NCBI RefSeq assembly: GCF_000427805.1
Contig: NZ_KE386592.1
Coordinates: forward strand, 92,533-156,532
Source of the DNA: Budvicia aquatica DSM 5075 = ATCC 35567
GTDB taxonomy: Bacteria > Pseudomonadota > Gammaproteobacteria > Enterobacterales > Enterobacteriaceae
Length of the DNA stretch: 64,000 nt
Direction of reading: 5' to 3'
The translations under genes and the position numbers were made by a program. Of this stretch, positions 49,792-60,772 are shown in pieces (within the stretch, counting starts at the first letter, position 1; every line of letters begins with the position of its first letter). The notes beneath the pieces are model-generated. The model worked only from the letters and a program-made list of their open reading frames with translations. It did not search any database and was not told where the DNA came from.

Positions 49792-52131
49792 ATGAAGCAG
49801 TTGCGCAAACTAGCCCAATATTATGTAGACGTCATGGTTAAACTGGGCCTTGTACGCTTCTCTATTCTTTTAGCCTCCATTCTTATTGTTCTTGCCTTCA
49901 CCGTTCAAATCTCAGTTACAGCCGCTTTACACGGTGAAATCGAACGTATCGATGTTATCCGGTCGGTTTTTTTTGGTTTACTGGTTACCCCGTGGGCGGT
50001 TTACTTTCTTTCGATTGTGGTCGAACAGCTTGAAGAGTCTCGCCAGCGCCTGGCCCGCTTGGTGAAAAAACTGCAGGAAATGCGCGATCGGGATTTAGAG
50101 CTCAACCATAAGCTGCAGCAAAATATTGAACGTCTCAACCAAGAAATTAATGAGCGTATCAAAGCCGAAGAGGCCAGAGAAAAAGCGATTGATGAGCTCC
50201 ATATAGAAATTGCCCAGCGCCAGCAGGCGCAGATTGAATATGAACAACAGTCGGTTTTCCTCCGTTCCTTCCTTGATTCCTCTCCCGATCTGGTTTACTA
50301 CCGCGATGAAAATGGCAAATTCTCCGGCTGTAACCGGGCAATGGAGTTACTGACCGGCAGAAGTGAAAAACAGCTGATCGGCCTGACGGCCAGTGATATT
50401 TATCCTACTGATGTTGCCGAGAAAGTGGTTGAAACCGACGACAAAGTGTTCCGCCATAATGTTTCTCTGACCTATGAACAGTGGCTGGTGTATCCGGATG
50501 GGCGCAAGGCCTGTTTTGAAGTGAGAAAAGTGCCGTTTTATGCCCTTGATGGTAAGCGACACGGGCTGATGGGTTTTGGTCGTGATATCACTGAGCGTAA
50601 GCGCTATCAAGATGCGTTAGAAAAAGCCAGCCGTGACAAGACGACCTTTATTTCGACCATCAGCCACGAGTTAAGAACCCCGCTTAATGGCATCGTCGGT
50701 CTTAGCCGCATTCTGTTGGATACTGAGTTAAATGATGAACAACTCAAATACTTAAGAACCATTTATGTCAGCGCAACCACGTTAGGTTATATTTTTAATG
50801 ATGTGATTGAGCTCGATAAGCTAGAGCGCAGGAAAACCCAGCTAGACGTTAACCCGGTTGATTTCCTGGATTTCCTCTGTGATTTAGAAAATCTCTCAGG
50901 ACTCTTAGTTGAGCCCAAAGGGCTGACGTTTACGCTCGAATATGAAAAAGATTTGCCTGCCTATATCCTGACTGATGGCACGCGCCTAAGACAGATTCTA
51001 TGGAATCTGATTGGTAACGCGGTTAAATTTACCAGCCAGGGTGGGATCGTTGTGCGTATCAGGCGTGAAGGCGAAAGCCGGTTCTACTTTGACGTTGAAG
51101 ACTCCGGCATAGGGATTCCGCCTGAAGAGATCGATAAGATTTTCGCCATGTATTATCAGGTTCCGAGTAAGCACGGCGGCCGACCGGCTACAGGTACCGG
51201 TATTGGATTGGCGATCTCCCGGCGCCTGGCTCAGGCGATGGGCGGCGATATTTTTGTTAAGAGTGAAGTGGGTAAAGGTACGCTATTTACCGTGTTCATC
51301 AATGCGCCGGTAGCGGTAAAAGAGATCCCTCAGAAAGAAGAGTCGCCTTCGGCCTCGTTAAAGGTTTTATTAGTTGAGGATATCGAGCTGAATGTTATTG
51401 TAGCTCGCTCGGTACTTGAAAAATTAGGGCATACTGTTGATGTCGCGATGACAGGAACTGCCGCTTTGGAGCTGTTTAAACCTCATCGCTATGACTTGGT
51501 TTTACTGGATATTCAACTGCCGGATATGACCGGGTTTGATATTGCTAAACAGCTTCGGGAAACTTTTGCAGCAGCTGAGTTACCGCCGTTGGTTGCCCTT
51601 ACCGCCAATGTGTTAAAAGATAAGCAAGAATATTTAGATTCAGGGATGGATGATGTGTTAAGTAAGCCACTTTCAGTGCCTGACTTGACGGAAATAATAA
51701 AGAAAATCGGAAGCGCTCAGTCTAAAATTTTACCCAAATCACAGGAGCAAGGTGCTATGAAATCCAATGAGTCTATACTCGATTTAACAATGTTAGAGCA
51801 ATACATGGAGCTAGTTGGCCCTCAGCTTATACTTCAGGGGCTGGCAATGTATGAACAGGTGATGCCTAGCTATCTGGCAGTATTAGAATCGAATATGACG
51901 GCTAAGGATCAAAAAGGCATCACTGAAGAAGCTCATAAAATTAAGGGCGCCTCAGGTTCAGTTGGTTTGCGTCATCTTCAGCAGCTGGCGCAACAAATTC
52001 AGACTCCGACTCTGCCTGCATGGTGGGATAACGTTGAAGACTGGATTGATGAATTGAAAGTTGAATGGCGTAACGATGTGAAGGTGCTGCATGATTGGGT
52101 TGAAGCCCAAGAGAAAAAAACAGTATCCTGA
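49792..52131 (+). CDS. arcB: Hybrid sensor histidine kinase ArcB
   Basis: 779 residues (E. coli 778). Two N-terminal membrane helices (about 20-45 and 58-77), a coiled coil, a PAS domain (about 150-275), and the kinase with phospho-acceptor His292 in STISHELRTPLNG. A receiver domain follows with Asp573 in VLLDIQLPDMTG, and an HPt domain with His715 in EEAHKIKGASGSVG. It senses the quinone redox state and phosphorylates ArcA through the His-Asp-His relay, repressing aerobic metabolism when oxygen is low. All relay residues are present. Confidence 0.98.
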   Translation: MKQLRKLAQYYVDVMVKLGLVRFSILLASILIVLAFTVQISVTAALHGEIERIDVIRSVFFGLLVTPWAVYFLSIVVEQLEESRQRLARLVKKLQEMRDRDLELNHKLQQNIERLNQEINERIKAEEAREKAIDELHIEIAQRQQAQIEYEQQSVFLRSFLDSSPDLVYYRDENGKFSGCNRAMELLTGRSEKQLIGLTASDIYPTDVAEKVVETDDKVFRHNVSLTYEQWLVYPDGRKACFEVRKVPFYALDGKRHGLMGFGRDITERKRYQDALEKASRDKTTFISTISHELRTPLNGIVGLSRILLDTELNDEQLKYLRTIYVSATTLGYIFNDVIELDKLERRKTQLDVNPVDFLDFLCDLENLSGLLVEPKGLTFTLEYEKDLPAYILTDGTRLRQILWNLIGNAVKFTSQGGIVVRIRREGESRFYFDVEDSGIGIPPEEIDKIFAMYYQVPSKHGGRPATGTGIGLAISRRLAQAMGGDIFVKSEVGKGTLFTVFINAPVAVKEIPQKEESPSASLKVLLVEDIELNVIVARSVLEKLGHTVDVAMTGTAALELFKPHRYDLVLLDIQLPDMTGFDIAKQLRETFAAAELPPLVALTANVLKDKQEYLDSGMDDVLSKPLSVPDLTEIIKKIGSAQSKILPKSQEQGAMKSNESILDLTMLEQYMELVGPQLILQGLAMYEQVMPSYLAVLESNMTAKDQKGITEEAHKIKGASGSVGLRHLQQLAQQIQTPTLPAWWDNVEDWIDELKVEWRNDVKVLHDWVEAQEKKTVS

Positions 52132-52262
52132 CCTCATGCCCGTCAGTTAAGGGCAATCAATAAACTTAACACAATGATTAGTCTAGTTATCACTGAACTA
52201 TCTCCCTCGTCACCCCGGCTTTCACTAGGATGACGAAGGAGTGGGTCACATAATATAGTCAT

Positions 52263-52295
52263 GCGGCAGGCTGAAGAGTATGCCGCTTTGTTGTT
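52263..52295 (+). terminator. Probable terminator behind arcB
   Basis: GCGGCA and TGCCGC pair around a 12-base loop, followed by TTTGTTGTT. The stem is short, so moderate confidence. Confidence 0.5.
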
Positions 52296-52385
52296 CATAG
52301 CCTTCAGGATTATGATATGCCTGCGTTTGGCTCAGCCAGATAAAGTCAGTTAACAATAACGTAGAGTTTGTAAAAGGAGTGGATC

Positions 52386-53039
52386 ATGAAACGGGTTGCA
52401 GTGGTTTTAAGTGGATGTGGATTTTTAGACGGCGCAGAAATTCATGAGTCGGTATTAACCCTTCTCGCGTTAGATCGCGCAGGAACAGAGGTGACCTGTT
52501 TTGCTCCGGATCAACCTCAGGCCCAAGTGGTAAACCACTTTACCGGCCAACCTGCATCTGAAAGTCGCAATGTTTTAACCGAATCTGCACGTATTGCCCG
52601 AGGTAAGATTCAGCCACTTTCACAGGCCGATGCCTCACTATTTGATGCATTGATTGTTCCCGGTGGGTTTGGTGCAGCCAAGAACCTGAGTAACTTTGCG
52701 ATTCAGGGCGCTGAATGTGACATTAATCCTGACCTGACTCGCTTGGTTAAAGCGATGCATCAGGCAGGAAAACCGATGGGCTTTATCTGTATTGCTCCCG
52801 CATTACTGCCTAAAATATTAGGTGTTCCTGTGCGGTTAACTATTGGTAATGATATTGATACCGCCGAAGTTATTGACAGCATGGGCGGCGAGCATGTGAC
52901 CTGCCCGGTTGATGATATTGTGGTTGATGCGGACCAAAAAGTAGTGACAACACCGGCTTATATGTTGGCTCAGCGTATTTCTGAGGCCGCTCTTGGCATC
53001 GATAAATTGGTTGCACGGGTGCTGGTACTTTGTGAATGA
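52386..53039 (+). CDS. elbB: DJ-1/PfpI family protein ElbB (GlxIII-like)
   Basis: 217 residues, close to E. coli Elb[45 protein letters not shown] and the nucleophile elbow [12 protein letters not shown] with its Cys. Family members are class I glutamine-amidotransferase-like; weak glyoxalase activity has been reported. It overlaps mtgA by four bases, as in E. coli. Confidence 0.94.
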   Translation: MKRVAVVLSGCGFLDGAEIHESVLTLLALDRAGTEVTCFAPDQPQAQVVNHFTGQPASESRNVLTESARIARGKIQPLSQADASLFDALIVPGGFGAAKNLSNFAIQGAECDINPDLTRLVKAMHQAGKPMGFICIAPALLPKILGVPVRLTIGNDIDTAEVIDSMGGEHVTCPVDDIVVDADQKVVTTPAYMLAQRISEAALGIDKLVARVLVLCE

Positions 53040-53758
53040 GTAAAAGTGCGCTCTCTCGAATGAAGGGGCGCCTGTTCTTTTGGTTTAAACGGTTCTGTCT
53101 GACCGTTTTACTGATCTGGGGAGCGGGCATTGTGCTTTTTTCATTCTTACCGGTGCCGTTCTCTGCCGTTATGGTGCAAAAGCAGTTTGGTGCCTGGCTA
53201 ACCGGGAATTTTTCCTATGTTGCCCGCCATGAGTGGGTTTCTATGGATGAAATCTCACCGTATATGGCGTTGGCGGTCATTGCTTCAGAAGATCAGAAGT
53301 TTCTGACCCATTGGGGGTTTGATCTTCATGCCATTGAGTCTGCCCTGACTCATAACGAGCGCAAACCTAACCGAATCAGAGGGGGCTCAACCCTCTCACA
53401 GCAAACGGCGAAAAATTTATTTCTCTGGAACGGCCGTAGTTGGGTACGAAAAGGCTTAGAGGCGGGTCTGACGACCGGCATTGAGCTGGTTTGGACTAAA
53501 CGCAGAATTCTGACGGTTTATCTCAATATTGCTGAATTTGGTGAAGGTGTTTTTGGCGTAGAGCAGGCGGCTCAACAATACTTTGGTAAATCGGCTAAAA
53601 ATCTGACTCAGTCTGAAGCCGCTCGCCTGGCCGCGGTATTACCTAACCCGATTCGTTTTAAGGCAAACAGGCCATCAGGCTACGTTATCCAGCGCCAGAA
53701 TGCGATTATGAGACAGATGAATTTATTGGGCGGAACAGGATTTATTAAGGAATTGTAG
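53036..53758 (+). CDS. mtgA: Monofunctional biosynthetic peptidoglycan transglycosylase MtgA
   Basis: 240 residues: one N-terminal membrane helix (about 18-40) and a GT51 glycosyltransferase domain with the catalytic Glu in [14 protein letters not shown], plus [17 protein letters not shown] and [20 protein letters not shown]. It polymerises lipid II into glycan strands without a transpeptidase domain. Translationally coupled to elbB. Confidence 0.96.
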   Translation: MSKSALSRMKGRLFFWFKRFCLTVLLIWGAGIVLFSFLPVPFSAVMVQKQFGAWLTGNFSYVARHEWVSMDEISPYMALAVIASEDQKFLTHWGFDLHAIESALTHNERKPNRIRGGSTLSQQTAKNLFLWNGRSWVRKGLEAGLTTGIELVWTKRRILTVYLNIAEFGEGVFGVEQAAQQYFGKSAKNLTQSEAARLAAVLPNPIRFKANRPSGYVIQRQNAIMRQMNLLGGTGFIKEL

Positions 53759-53784
53759 GGCGTTGGATGCTGTTCACTTGGTTA

Positions 53785-53808
53785 TCATCCCGGCTTTCAC
53801 CGGGATGA
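53785..53808. repeat. Short palindrome behind mtgA and dolP
   Basis: TCATCCCGG and CCGGGATGA pair around CTTTCA. It lies between convergent mtgA and dolP and may act as a terminator, although no T-run follows. A related imperfect copy (TCGTCACCCCGGCTTTCA...) occurs near 52207-52236 behind arcB, so this is probably a small dispersed palindromic repeat. Confidence 0.55.
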
Positions 53809-53821
53809 CTGTATAGCAGGG

Positions 53822-54400
53822 TTACTTCACGTACTGGAAGACGGTAATAACGCGTTTTACGCCGCTGACCGTACTGGCAACTTTTGCCGCTTCCTGACCT
53901 TGCGCTTCGGTCACCAGTCCCATTAAGAAAACTTCACCGTTCTCGGTGACAACCTTAACGTTGCTTGATTTCACTTTATCGCTGGTCAATAGCTGTGAGC
54001 GAATCTTGGTGGTAATCCAGCTATCGCTAGATGCGGTACCAAGATCGACAGGGGTTCCCTGACGAACCGCATTGTGAACGGTTTCAACGCCATCTACGCC
54101 GACGGCGATATTTCTGGCACGTTCAGAAAGCTCAGCCTTTGGCGTTTGGCCCGTGAGCAATATGCTACCGTGATAAGCCGTAGTAATAATTCGAGCTTCT
54201 TGTTTGATTTGTTGGTCTTTACTGATAGCGCTGCTGACACGGGCTTCTAATGTAACATCATCCACCTGAGTGCCCACTGTGCGCGGATCGGTTGCCGTTT
54301 TTGTCGCAACGGCTGCGCCACCGGCCACAACGGCAACACATCCTTGTAACATGGCGGTACTAAGTAAAATAGCTACGGCCGTTAGGGTACGAATTTTCAT
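53822..54400 (-). CDS. dolP: Outer-membrane lipoprotein DolP (YraP)
   Basis: 192 residues: lipoprotein signal with lipobox LQGC (Cys21), then two BON domains (about 45-115 and 120-190), containing VTLEARVSSAI, GSILLTGQTPKAELSERAR and GEVFLMGLVTEAQGQEAAKVAS. DolP supports outer-membrane integrity and BAM function and concentrates at division sites. It follows diaA by 11 bases. Confidence 0.95.
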   Translation of the reverse strand: MKIRTLTAVAILLSTAMLQGCVAVVAGGAAVATKTATDPRTVGTQVDDVTLEARVSSAISKDQQIKQEARIITTAYHGSILLTGQTPKAELSERARNIAVGVDGVETVHNAVRQGTPVDLGTASSDSWITTKIRSQLLTSDKVKSSNVKVVTENGEVFLMGLVTEAQGQEAAKVASTVSGVKRVITVFQYVK

Positions 54401-54411
54401 TAAAAACTCCT

Positions 54412-55002
54412 TCAGTCATCCTGGTGAGGGAATAGGGTAAAATCAATTAGATCGCAAAGACAGTTTACAATCAGCATGTGCATTTCTTGTATTCGAGCTC
54501 CCCGATGAGAGGGGATGCGCACTTCAACGTCTTGCTGACCTAATAAGCCAGCCAGCTCTCCGCCATCGCAGCCAGTCAGCGCAATAATCGTCATATCACG
54601 GGTGACCGCGGCCTCAACGGCCTTGATAATATCTCGGCTATTGCCCCGGCTTGAGATTGCCAGCAATACGTCTCCGGCTTGACCTAATGCCCTAACCTGT
54701 TTTGCATAGACCTCATCTTTTATGCCGTCGTTGCTGATGGCCGTCAGCGTGATGCTGTCTGCACTCAGCGCAATGGCCGGTAAGCTTGGGCGTTCAGTTT
54801 CATAACGGTTAATTAAGCTGGCCGAAAAATGCTGCGCATTCGCGGCAGAGGCACCGTTTCCACAGGTCAGTATTTTATTACCATTAAGCAGTGATTGCAC
54901 AATGGTGGTTGCGGCGCGAGAGATGGAGTCGGGTAATGCTTCTGCTGCGGCAATTTGTGTTTGAATACTTTCTGTAAAACAGCCTTTGATTCTTTCCAAC
55001 AT
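54412..55002 (-). CDS. diaA: DnaA initiator-associating protein DiaA
   Basis: 196 residues, SIS-domain fold with [37 protein letters not shown] (in overlapping blocks) and [17 protein letters not shown]. DiaA tetramers bind DnaA and stimulate its assembly on oriC. It resembles the phosphoheptose isomerase GmhA, but the locus (yraN-diaA-dolP) identifies DiaA. Confidence 0.94.
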   Translation of the reverse strand: MLERIKGCFTESIQTQIAAAEALPDSISRAATTIVQSLLNGNKILTCGNGASAANAQHFSASLINRYETERPSLPAIALSADSITLTAISNDGIKDEVYAKQVRALGQAGDVLLAISSRGNSRDIIKAVEAAVTRDMTIIALTGCDGGELAGLLGQQDVEVRIPSHRGARIQEMHMLIVNCLCDLIDFTLFPHQDD

Positions 55003-55056
55003 AGTATGAGTTCTACTTACGTATCTGCTTATTGTGACCTATTGCACCGGGAAAAA

Positions 55057-55458
55057 CTAAGCTTCACCCTCGGCACCAAAGGCATTTGGCAACCATTGTA
55101 ACTGATTACCGGTGATCGCTAAAACGTCAAATCGACAGTTTGTTGTCTCAAGGCTCAATTGACGTTGGTTTAACCAGCGTGAAGCGGCAAGCAATAACCG
55201 TTGGCGTTTATGCCAGGTGATCGATTCAACCGCGTTACCAAAGTTGGCATTTTTGCGGTATCTGACTTCAATAAATACCCAGATATCGCCGTCTTGCATG
55301 ATTAAATCAAGCTCGCTGCCACGAAATTTAATGTTAGCTGCAATAAAAATCAAACCCGACCTTTCAAGATGGCGACGCGCTATAGCCTCATAGCGCGCCC
55401 CGACCTTATAGCTGGTTATTTTACCGGTACTAACTGACCCTGACGATACTGTATCCAT
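55057..55458 (-). CDS. yraN: UPF0102 nuclease-fold protein YraN
   Basis: 133 residues with the restriction-endonuclease-like core: [42 protein letters not shown]. These carry the E-D-ExK-like acidic residues, though ExK is EVR here, as in other YraN proteins. Function is not established; a role in DNA processing has been suggested for the family. It overlaps the end of lpoA by 43 bases, as E. coli does. Confidence 0.92.
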   Translation of the reverse strand: MDTVSSGSVSTGKITSYKVGARYEAIARRHLERSGLIFIAANIKFRGSELDLIMQDGDIWVFIEVRYRKNANFGNAVESITWHKRQRLLLAASRWLNQRQLSLETTNCRFDVLAITGNQLQWLPNAFGAEGEA

Positions 55459-57191
55459 GGCAATTGACGGTTAATCACGCAGTTGTTGTCTGCGCTGAGT
55501 ATGCCCGTCGCACCGGTAACTTGGAAGTCCGGAAGCTGACGTATTTCTGAAAAATGCGAAGCAAGTTCCCAAGCATCCGCCCCCATACCGTAGAGGCGGA
55601 ACTGAGAGTAATCACCGTTGTATTTAGCGCCGCCTTCTTGGGCCAATGCCGGAGATAAACCGACTAACATCGGTATTTCACTGAACTGGACACCTTCCAT
55701 TTCAAAGCGGAAGTCCGGGCCTGCTCCGGCCTGATAGCTACGCGAGCTGGCATAAATTGAGGCAGAACGAGAGGCTTTAGAGATATCCAGCATTGGCTTA
55801 ATCAGCGCTAATTCCGGCTGGGTAGCGATAATATAGATGGCATCAACCGGGCCGGTTGGTACGCCAGTTACGCCTGATTCCAACGTAATTGGCTGGCCTT
55901 CAGAACGCATACCTGCGCCGCCGGCAATCGCCTCTTTTAAATCACCCAACTTGCCAAAGTATTGAACCTGTGCAGCACCGGTGCCGTTTTGGCTCCACTG
56001 CTCGGCAAACGCCTTAGCGGCTCGGGTACCTAAGTCACCGCGTGGGGCAATAATTAATGGTGACGTTTTACCCTGAGCAAAGATATGGCGGGCGGCATCG
56101 CGGGCTTCGTCTTCCGGTGAAAGGGCAAAATAACAAACGTTGATGCGATCTGCGATTTTTTCCGGCTTATTCAGCGCCAGAATACTTAGGGTTGATGGCG
56201 ACGCGGCTAACTGCTCAACTTCTTTTTTCAGCAGCGGGCCGACAATCATGGTGGCGCCTTCCTGTTCGGCCTGAGCTAATAGCTCCGCCAGCGGTTTAGA
56301 ACCGGTATCGTATACTTTTACCTGAGAATCACTTTTACTCAGCGCCTTAGCGGTATTGAAACCATCCTGAATGGTTGGCCCGAACTGTTTGCCCGGCCCG
56401 CTCATTGGCAGCATTAATGCAATGTTGGCACTGGATGACTTTTGAAAGCCTAAGGCACGGGAAAGCTGGCTTGGTAAAGTCTTAGAGGCCGGATGCTCGC
56501 TATAACGGTTCTGCCAGTCTTTAATGGCTGACTGCAGCATTTGGTTATCAGCTTTATTATTCTGATAGGCCTGAAGTAATTCAAGCCAACTGCTCAGCGT
56601 ATATTCATCAGCATTGATGACCAGCGTATTGAGCACCGCTGGCGTGAACTGGGTTAGCAGTGCCCAGGTTTGGTCAACCACACTCTGGCGCTCTTGATCG
56701 CTGACCAGCGGCTCAAGGTTAATATATGCACGTAGCTGAGCTAAAGGGTCGCGACCTTGATTGGCCAGAACTTCAACCTGATAATAACGAGCCTTCTGCA
56801 CGTTAGAGAGATCGCCGACTTTAATGTTTTTTAGCCATAACTGGGCGTCTTTGCTATCCTGCCTCTTTGCTGCAAGCTCAGCGCGTAGAAGTTGCCTTTC
56901 CTGATCTTGTGCAATAGGCAGCATATTCGGTAATCCGTTCAGGATATCGGATGCCTGCTTGGTATTATTTTCAATAATCAGAGCGCGTACGGCAAGAAGC
57001 TGCCAGTTAATTTTGGCATCACCGGAGCTTTGGTCTATTTGCTGTAGGTAATAAGGTGATTTTTGAGAAATGTCACCCTGAATACTGTCCGTTGAATTTT
57101 TTAAATTTTGGCATCCCGCCAAGAACAGCGCAGCCAGTACGATTGGCAGCGCTTGGCTTGCCTTGGTACGGAGGTATGTGATTAAACGCAT
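55416..57191 (-). CDS. lpoA: Penicillin-binding protein 1A activator LpoA
   Basis: 591 residues from the ATG at 57191 (MRLITYLR), with lipobox LAGC (Cys27); a start seven codons upstream would also keep the signal. A TPR-like N-terminal domain (about 30-260) is followed by a periplasmic-binding-protein-like C-terminal domain with [40 protein letters not shown] and [20 protein letters not shown]. coli LpoA is longer because of a low-complexity Ala/Pro/Gln insertion in the middle, which is missing here. It activates PBP1A from the outer membrane. Divergent from rsmI. Confidence 0.95.
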   Translation of the reverse strand: MRLITYLRTKASQALPIVLAALFLAGCQNLKNSTDSIQGDISQKSPYYLQQIDQSSGDAKINWQLLAVRALIIENNTKQASDILNGLPNMLPIAQDQERQLLRAELAAKRQDSKDAQLWLKNIKVGDLSNVQKARYYQVEVLANQGRDPLAQLRAYINLEPLVSDQERQSVVDQTWALLTQFTPAVLNTLVINADEYTLSSWLELLQAYQNNKADNQMLQSAIKDWQNRYSEHPASKTLPSQLSRALGFQKSSSANIALMLPMSGPGKQFGPTIQDGFNTAKALSKSDSQVKVYDTGSKPLAELLAQAEQEGATMIVGPLLKKEVEQLAASPSTLSILALNKPEKIADRINVCYFALSPEDEARDAARHIFAQGKTSPLIIAPRGDLGTRAAKAFAEQWSQNGTGAAQVQYFGKLGDLKEAIAGGAGMRSEGQPITLESGVTGVPTGPVDAIYIIATQPELALIKPMLDISKASRSASIYASSRSYQAGAGPDFRFEMEGVQFSEIPMLVGLSPALAQEGGAKYNGDYSQFRLYGMGADAWELASHFSEIRQLPDFQVTGATGILSADNNCVINRQLPWIQYRQGQLVPVK

Positions 57192-57255
57192 GCTGTATCC
57201 AATTTTACTCATACTTTGAGATTGTTAATATTAAATCGGTCACCCGGATGAAACA

Positions 57256-58125
57256 ATGAGTCAACATAATCAAGCAGCGATTTCACCTTCGACACTCTAC
57301 GTCGTTCCCACGCCTATCGGTAACCTCGGCGACATCACCCAACGAGCCTTAGCCGTATTGGGTAGCGTCGATTTAATTGCGGCAGAAGATACCCGTCATA
57401 CGGGCCTACTATTGCAGCATTTTGCCATTAATGCCCAACTTTTTGCATTACACGATCATAATGAGCAATCTAAGGCTGACATCTTAATCGCAAAATTAAA
57501 AGATGGACACAGTATAGCGCTTGTTTCTGATGCCGGAACGCCATTAATTAACGATCCCGGCTACCATTTAGTACGTCGTTGCCGTGAAGAAGGCATTCGT
57601 GTTATTCCGCTTCCCGGCGCCTGTGCCGCTATTACCGCCATGTCTGCGGCGGGTTTACCTTCAGACCGTTTCTGCTATGAAGGTTTTTTACCGGCAAAAA
57701 CAAAATCTCGTTGCGATACGCTGCGCAGCTTAGAAGAAGAGCCAAGAACGCTGATTTTCTATGAGTCAACCCATCGATTGCTCGACAGTTTACAGGATAT
57801 GGTCACGGTTTGGGGGCCTGAACGTTATGTGGTTCTGGCCAGAGAGCTGACAAAAACCTGGGAAAATATCAAAGGTGCACCGGTTGGTGAGCTTTTGGCT
57901 TGGGTAAAAGAAGATGAAGTCCGTCGCAAAGGTGAAATGGTTTTGATTGTTGAAGGCCATAAAGTACAAAGTGATGAGGCAATACCTTCAGAAGCATTAC
58001 GCACTTTAGCTTTATTGCAAAAAGAGTTGCCGTTGAAGAAGGCTGCCGCACTGACCGCTGAAATTCACGGAGTTAAAAAGAATGCATTATATAAATATGC
58101 ATTAGAACAGGCCGACAGCGAATAG
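57256..58125 (+). CDS. rsmI: 16S rRNA (cytidine(1402)-2'-O)-methyltransferase RsmI
   Basis: 289 residues, tetrapyrrole-methylase-like fold. Conserved parts are [50 protein letters not shown] and [12 protein letters not shown]. It 2'-O-methylates C1402 of 16S rRNA with S-adenosylmethionine. Divergent from lpoA as in E. coli. Confidence 0.96.
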   Translation: MSQHNQAAISPSTLYVVPTPIGNLGDITQRALAVLGSVDLIAAEDTRHTGLLLQHFAINAQLFALHDHNEQSKADILIAKLKDGHSIALVSDAGTPLINDPGYHLVRRCREEGIRVIPLPGACAAITAMSAAGLPSDRFCYEGFLPAKTKSRCDTLRSLEEEPRTLIFYESTHRLLDSLQDMVTVWGPERYVVLARELTKTWENIKGAPVGELLAWVKEDEVRRKGEMVLIVEGHKVQSDEAIPSEALRTLALLQKELPLKKAAALTAEIHGVKKNALYKYALEQADSE

Positions 58126-58134
58126 CATGATTAA

Positions 58135-58155
58135 AGCCGCGCATTGAGCGCGGCT
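58135..58155. terminator. Hairpin between rsmI and the Gnt-family permease
   Basis: AGCCGCGC and GCGCGGCT pair around ATTGA. Read on the minus strand it is followed by TTTAAT. Probably terminates both convergent genes. Confidence 0.65.
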
Positions 58156-58173
58156 GATGTTACATCTGGTCGA

Positions 58174-59520
58174 TCACACAAACATCGCGATCAGTAATAC
58201 CATTCCCAGACCCACGACTGAGTTGACCAATTCCAACATACCCCACGTTTTCAGCGTATCTTTAATCGATAGGTCAAAGTAGCCTTTGAACAGCCAGAAC
58301 GAGGCATCATTAATGTGGGTTAACGTATTAGAACCGGCCGCAGTAGCCAGAACCAGTAACGCCGGGTCGACGCTGGTAATGGTGCCGGTTACCGGGTCCA
58401 TAATAGCAGAACCGATAATACCGGCGGCGGTCATGGCAGAGACTACGCCCTGTCCGGTTGATAGACGAATCAGTACCGTAATCAGCCAGGCCATAATGTA
58501 AGGTGAAACGCCGCCTACAGACATGAGCGTGCCGATAGTGTTGCCGATACCGGTATCAATAATTACCTGCTTAAGCGCACCGCCGGCACCAATGATTAAG
58601 ATAACCATTGCAATGCCCTTCACCGCCGCCTCAAAGGAATGCATGATCCAGTCCATTTTGTGCCCGCGTGATGTACCGAACAGCAAAAAGGCGACCAACA
58701 TGGCAATAAACATGGCGATCGGGGATGAGCCGATAAAGTTTATTATCATGTAGGCGCTGGTTCCTTTAACCAGCCAAATATTGGCAATGGTGGTGCCTAT
58801 CATGATGAAGGCAGGAATCAGCGGAACGAGAATAGATGTGCTAAATGACGGCAGGTTATTCTCATCAACCGGGTTTTCTGCTTTTAAGAAGCTCGGGATT
58901 GGGCGCTCAAGGTTACCTAAAAATTTCGGTAAGATAAGACCTGCGCAGATAACCGAAGGAATAGCCACTAACACACCGTAGATGTACACCATTCCCATAT
59001 CTGCACCGTAGGCGCTGACTAGGGCAACCGGCCCCGGCTGTGGCGGAAACAGGGAGTGGGCGGTCGTTGCGGCAGCAACGGCCGGAATAGCCAACTTCAG
59101 GAATGGAATTTTTGCTTCAATCGCAATTGCAATGACCAACGGCGCCAAAATAATAAAGGCGACCTCATAGAACATAGCCAGACCGAAGATCAACCCGATA
59201 ATAATAACGGCCGCTTCAACATATTTTAGGCCGAATTTACGCAACAGCGTTTGGGCAATCTGGTGGGCAGCACCTGAATCAACCATCAGCCGGCCGATAA
59301 CCGCACCAAACACCACGATAATCGCAAGCTCACCTAGCGTGCCACCAAAACCCGCCTTGATTGTATGCATTAGCTCGAGCAGGTCCATACCGGCAAGGAT
59401 ACCTACCATCAGTGCAGCCAGCAGCAGAGCTACCATTGAGTTAAGTTTGAATTTGATGTTGAGTATTAGCATCAGTCCGATGCCAAGCACCACCCAAAGA
59501 ATATTAAGCCATTCCATCAT
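58174..59520 (-). CDS. Gnt-family (gluconate-type) proton symporter
   Basis: 448 residues with about 12 membrane helices. It carries Gnt-family signatures: [49 protein letters not shown] and [20 protein letters not shown]. Family members carry gluconate, idonate, fructuronate, D-serine or related acids. No sugar kinase or dehydrogenase gene is beside it, so the substrate stays open. The start could be either of two adjacent ATGs. A palindromic operator lies 24 bases upstream. Confidence 0.88.
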   Translation of the reverse strand: MMEWLNILWVVLGIGLMLILNIKFKLNSMVALLLAALMVGILAGMDLLELMHTIKAGFGGTLGELAIIVVFGAVIGRLMVDSGAAHQIAQTLLRKFGLKYVEAAVIIIGLIFGLAMFYEVAFIILAPLVIAIAIEAKIPFLKLAIPAVAAATTAHSLFPPQPGPVALVSAYGADMGMVYIYGVLVAIPSVICAGLILPKFLGNLERPIPSFLKAENPVDENNLPSFSTSILVPLIPAFIMIGTTIANIWLVKGTSAYMIINFIGSSPIAMFIAMLVAFLLFGTSRGHKMDWIMHSFEAAVKGIAMVILIIGAGGALKQVIIDTGIGNTIGTLMSVGGVSPYIMAWLITVLIRLSTGQGVVSAMTAAGIIGSAIMDPVTGTITSVDPALLVLATAAGSNTLTHINDASFWLFKGYFDLSIKDTLKTWGMLELVNSVVGLGMVLLIAMFV

Positions 59521-59543
59521 ATGTAGTCTCCGAATCTCATTTT

Positions 59544-59700
59544 ATTGGTCAGTCCAATTTTTGGTTATGTAAATGTTAAAAATTAACCTTTATAATCATA
59601 TTGTTATTATCATTACTCTAAATAATGTCATTTTAAAGATCATATTTAACGCACATATTAATAGTCTAAATAGCTTTAAGGATATCGTTGTCAGTCCAAT
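59544..59700. promoter_or_regulatory. GntR-type operator candidates upstream of the permease
   Basis: ATTGGTCAGTCCAAT at 59544-59558 is a palindrome (ATTGG-N5-CCAAT) that differs by one base from the ATTGGTNNNACCAAT pattern used by FadR-subfamily GntR regulators such as PdhR. A second copy of its right part, GTTGTCAGTCCAAT, lies at 59687-59700, and AATTGGTCTAAT at 59728-59739 is a possible third. The regulator is not in the window. Confidence 0.6.
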
Positions 59701-59866
59701 TTGAGACGTGATGCACAAAAATTCATTAATTGGTCTAATATCTTTTAGGTTTCTAATGTAGGTCATAGAAATGGAGGGGGGATTTTACCTTTACGGAGGT
59801 GCTTACCAAGAGATTATGATAATTCTGTGATGGTTTTTGGGGCACGCCAATAATCTGCCTGCAGTT

Positions 59867-59896
59867 CTGGCATATCTTTCGAGGCAGATGTATACT
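59867..59896 (+). promoter_or_regulatory. Probable sigma-70 promoter of rnpB
   Basis: -10 TATACT at 59891-59896 and a modest -35 CTGGCA at 59867-59872 with an 18-base spacer. Transcription would start about where the P1 helix of RNase P RNA begins. Confidence 0.65.
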
Positions 59897-59902
59897 GCGC
59901 GC

Positions 59903-60277
<375 letters not shown>

Positions 60278-60430
60278 TCATCTTATAAAACAATGTGTTG
60301 ATGTAGTTCCTGCCGTATCTCAGATAATGGGATGCAGAGTGGGATACATCGACAGTTGCCTTTCAGGATCAAATCTTTCTTAATGCCTGTAATAAATCGG
60401 ATGTTTAAAAACAGTTATGATGTTAGGTAT

Positions 60431-60691
60431 TCATAGTCCATTTATATAGCGGTAAACAACCGCTAAGTTAATACCTAGTTGATTGGCAATATTTGAATGG
60501 CTTTTCCCTTCAGCCAGCAATTTTTTAATTAACCGACGAATATCTACCTCATTCCCCTGATAAATATAACGGACCTGAAAGGTTCGATTACAGGTAATAC
60601 ACCGGTAGCGCATAAGACCAGATCGAGCGGTGCCATGTTTTCGAACATAGGTTTTATCTTCACAATAGTGACAACAAGGCTTCACGTCCAT
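60431..60691 (-). CDS. Orphan IS1 InsA-like zinc-ribbon / HTH protein
   Basis: 86 residues. An N-terminal zinc ribbon with CCHYCEDK and YRCITCNRTFQVRY (CxxC...CxxC) is followed by a helix-turn-helix (SHSNIANQLGINLAVVYRYI). Length and layout match InsA of IS1, the transcriptional repressor part of that transposase. No InsB frame follows in the 150 bases downstream, and no IS1 inverted ends are seen. It may be an IS1-family relic or a small domesticated DNA-binding protein. It stands between rnpB and the autotransporter gene. Confidence 0.65.
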   Translation of the reverse strand: MDVKPCCHYCEDKTYVRKHGTARSGLMRYRCITCNRTFQVRYIYQGNEVDIRRLIKKLLAEGKSHSNIANQLGINLAVVYRYINGL

Positions 60692-60729
60692 AATTGGCCC
60701 CTTATAAATATTTATTTTTGGAGGGTTGA

Positions 60730-60752
60730 AGGGCGGATAAATTACCCGCCCT
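60730..60752 (-). terminator. Hairpin behind the autotransporter gene
   Basis: AGGGCGG and CCGCCCT pair around a 9-base loop, 20 bases after the autotransporter stop on the minus strand. No clear T-run follows, so it is a weak candidate. Confidence 0.4.
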
Positions 60753-60772
60753 GTTGCAGTGACGAATCGACT

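Noticed and set aside
52132..52385. ArcZ small RNA between arcB and elbB
   Set aside because: E. coli has arcZ here, but I could not find its conserved seed region on either strand; the interval shows only a palindromic repeat and a short hairpin.
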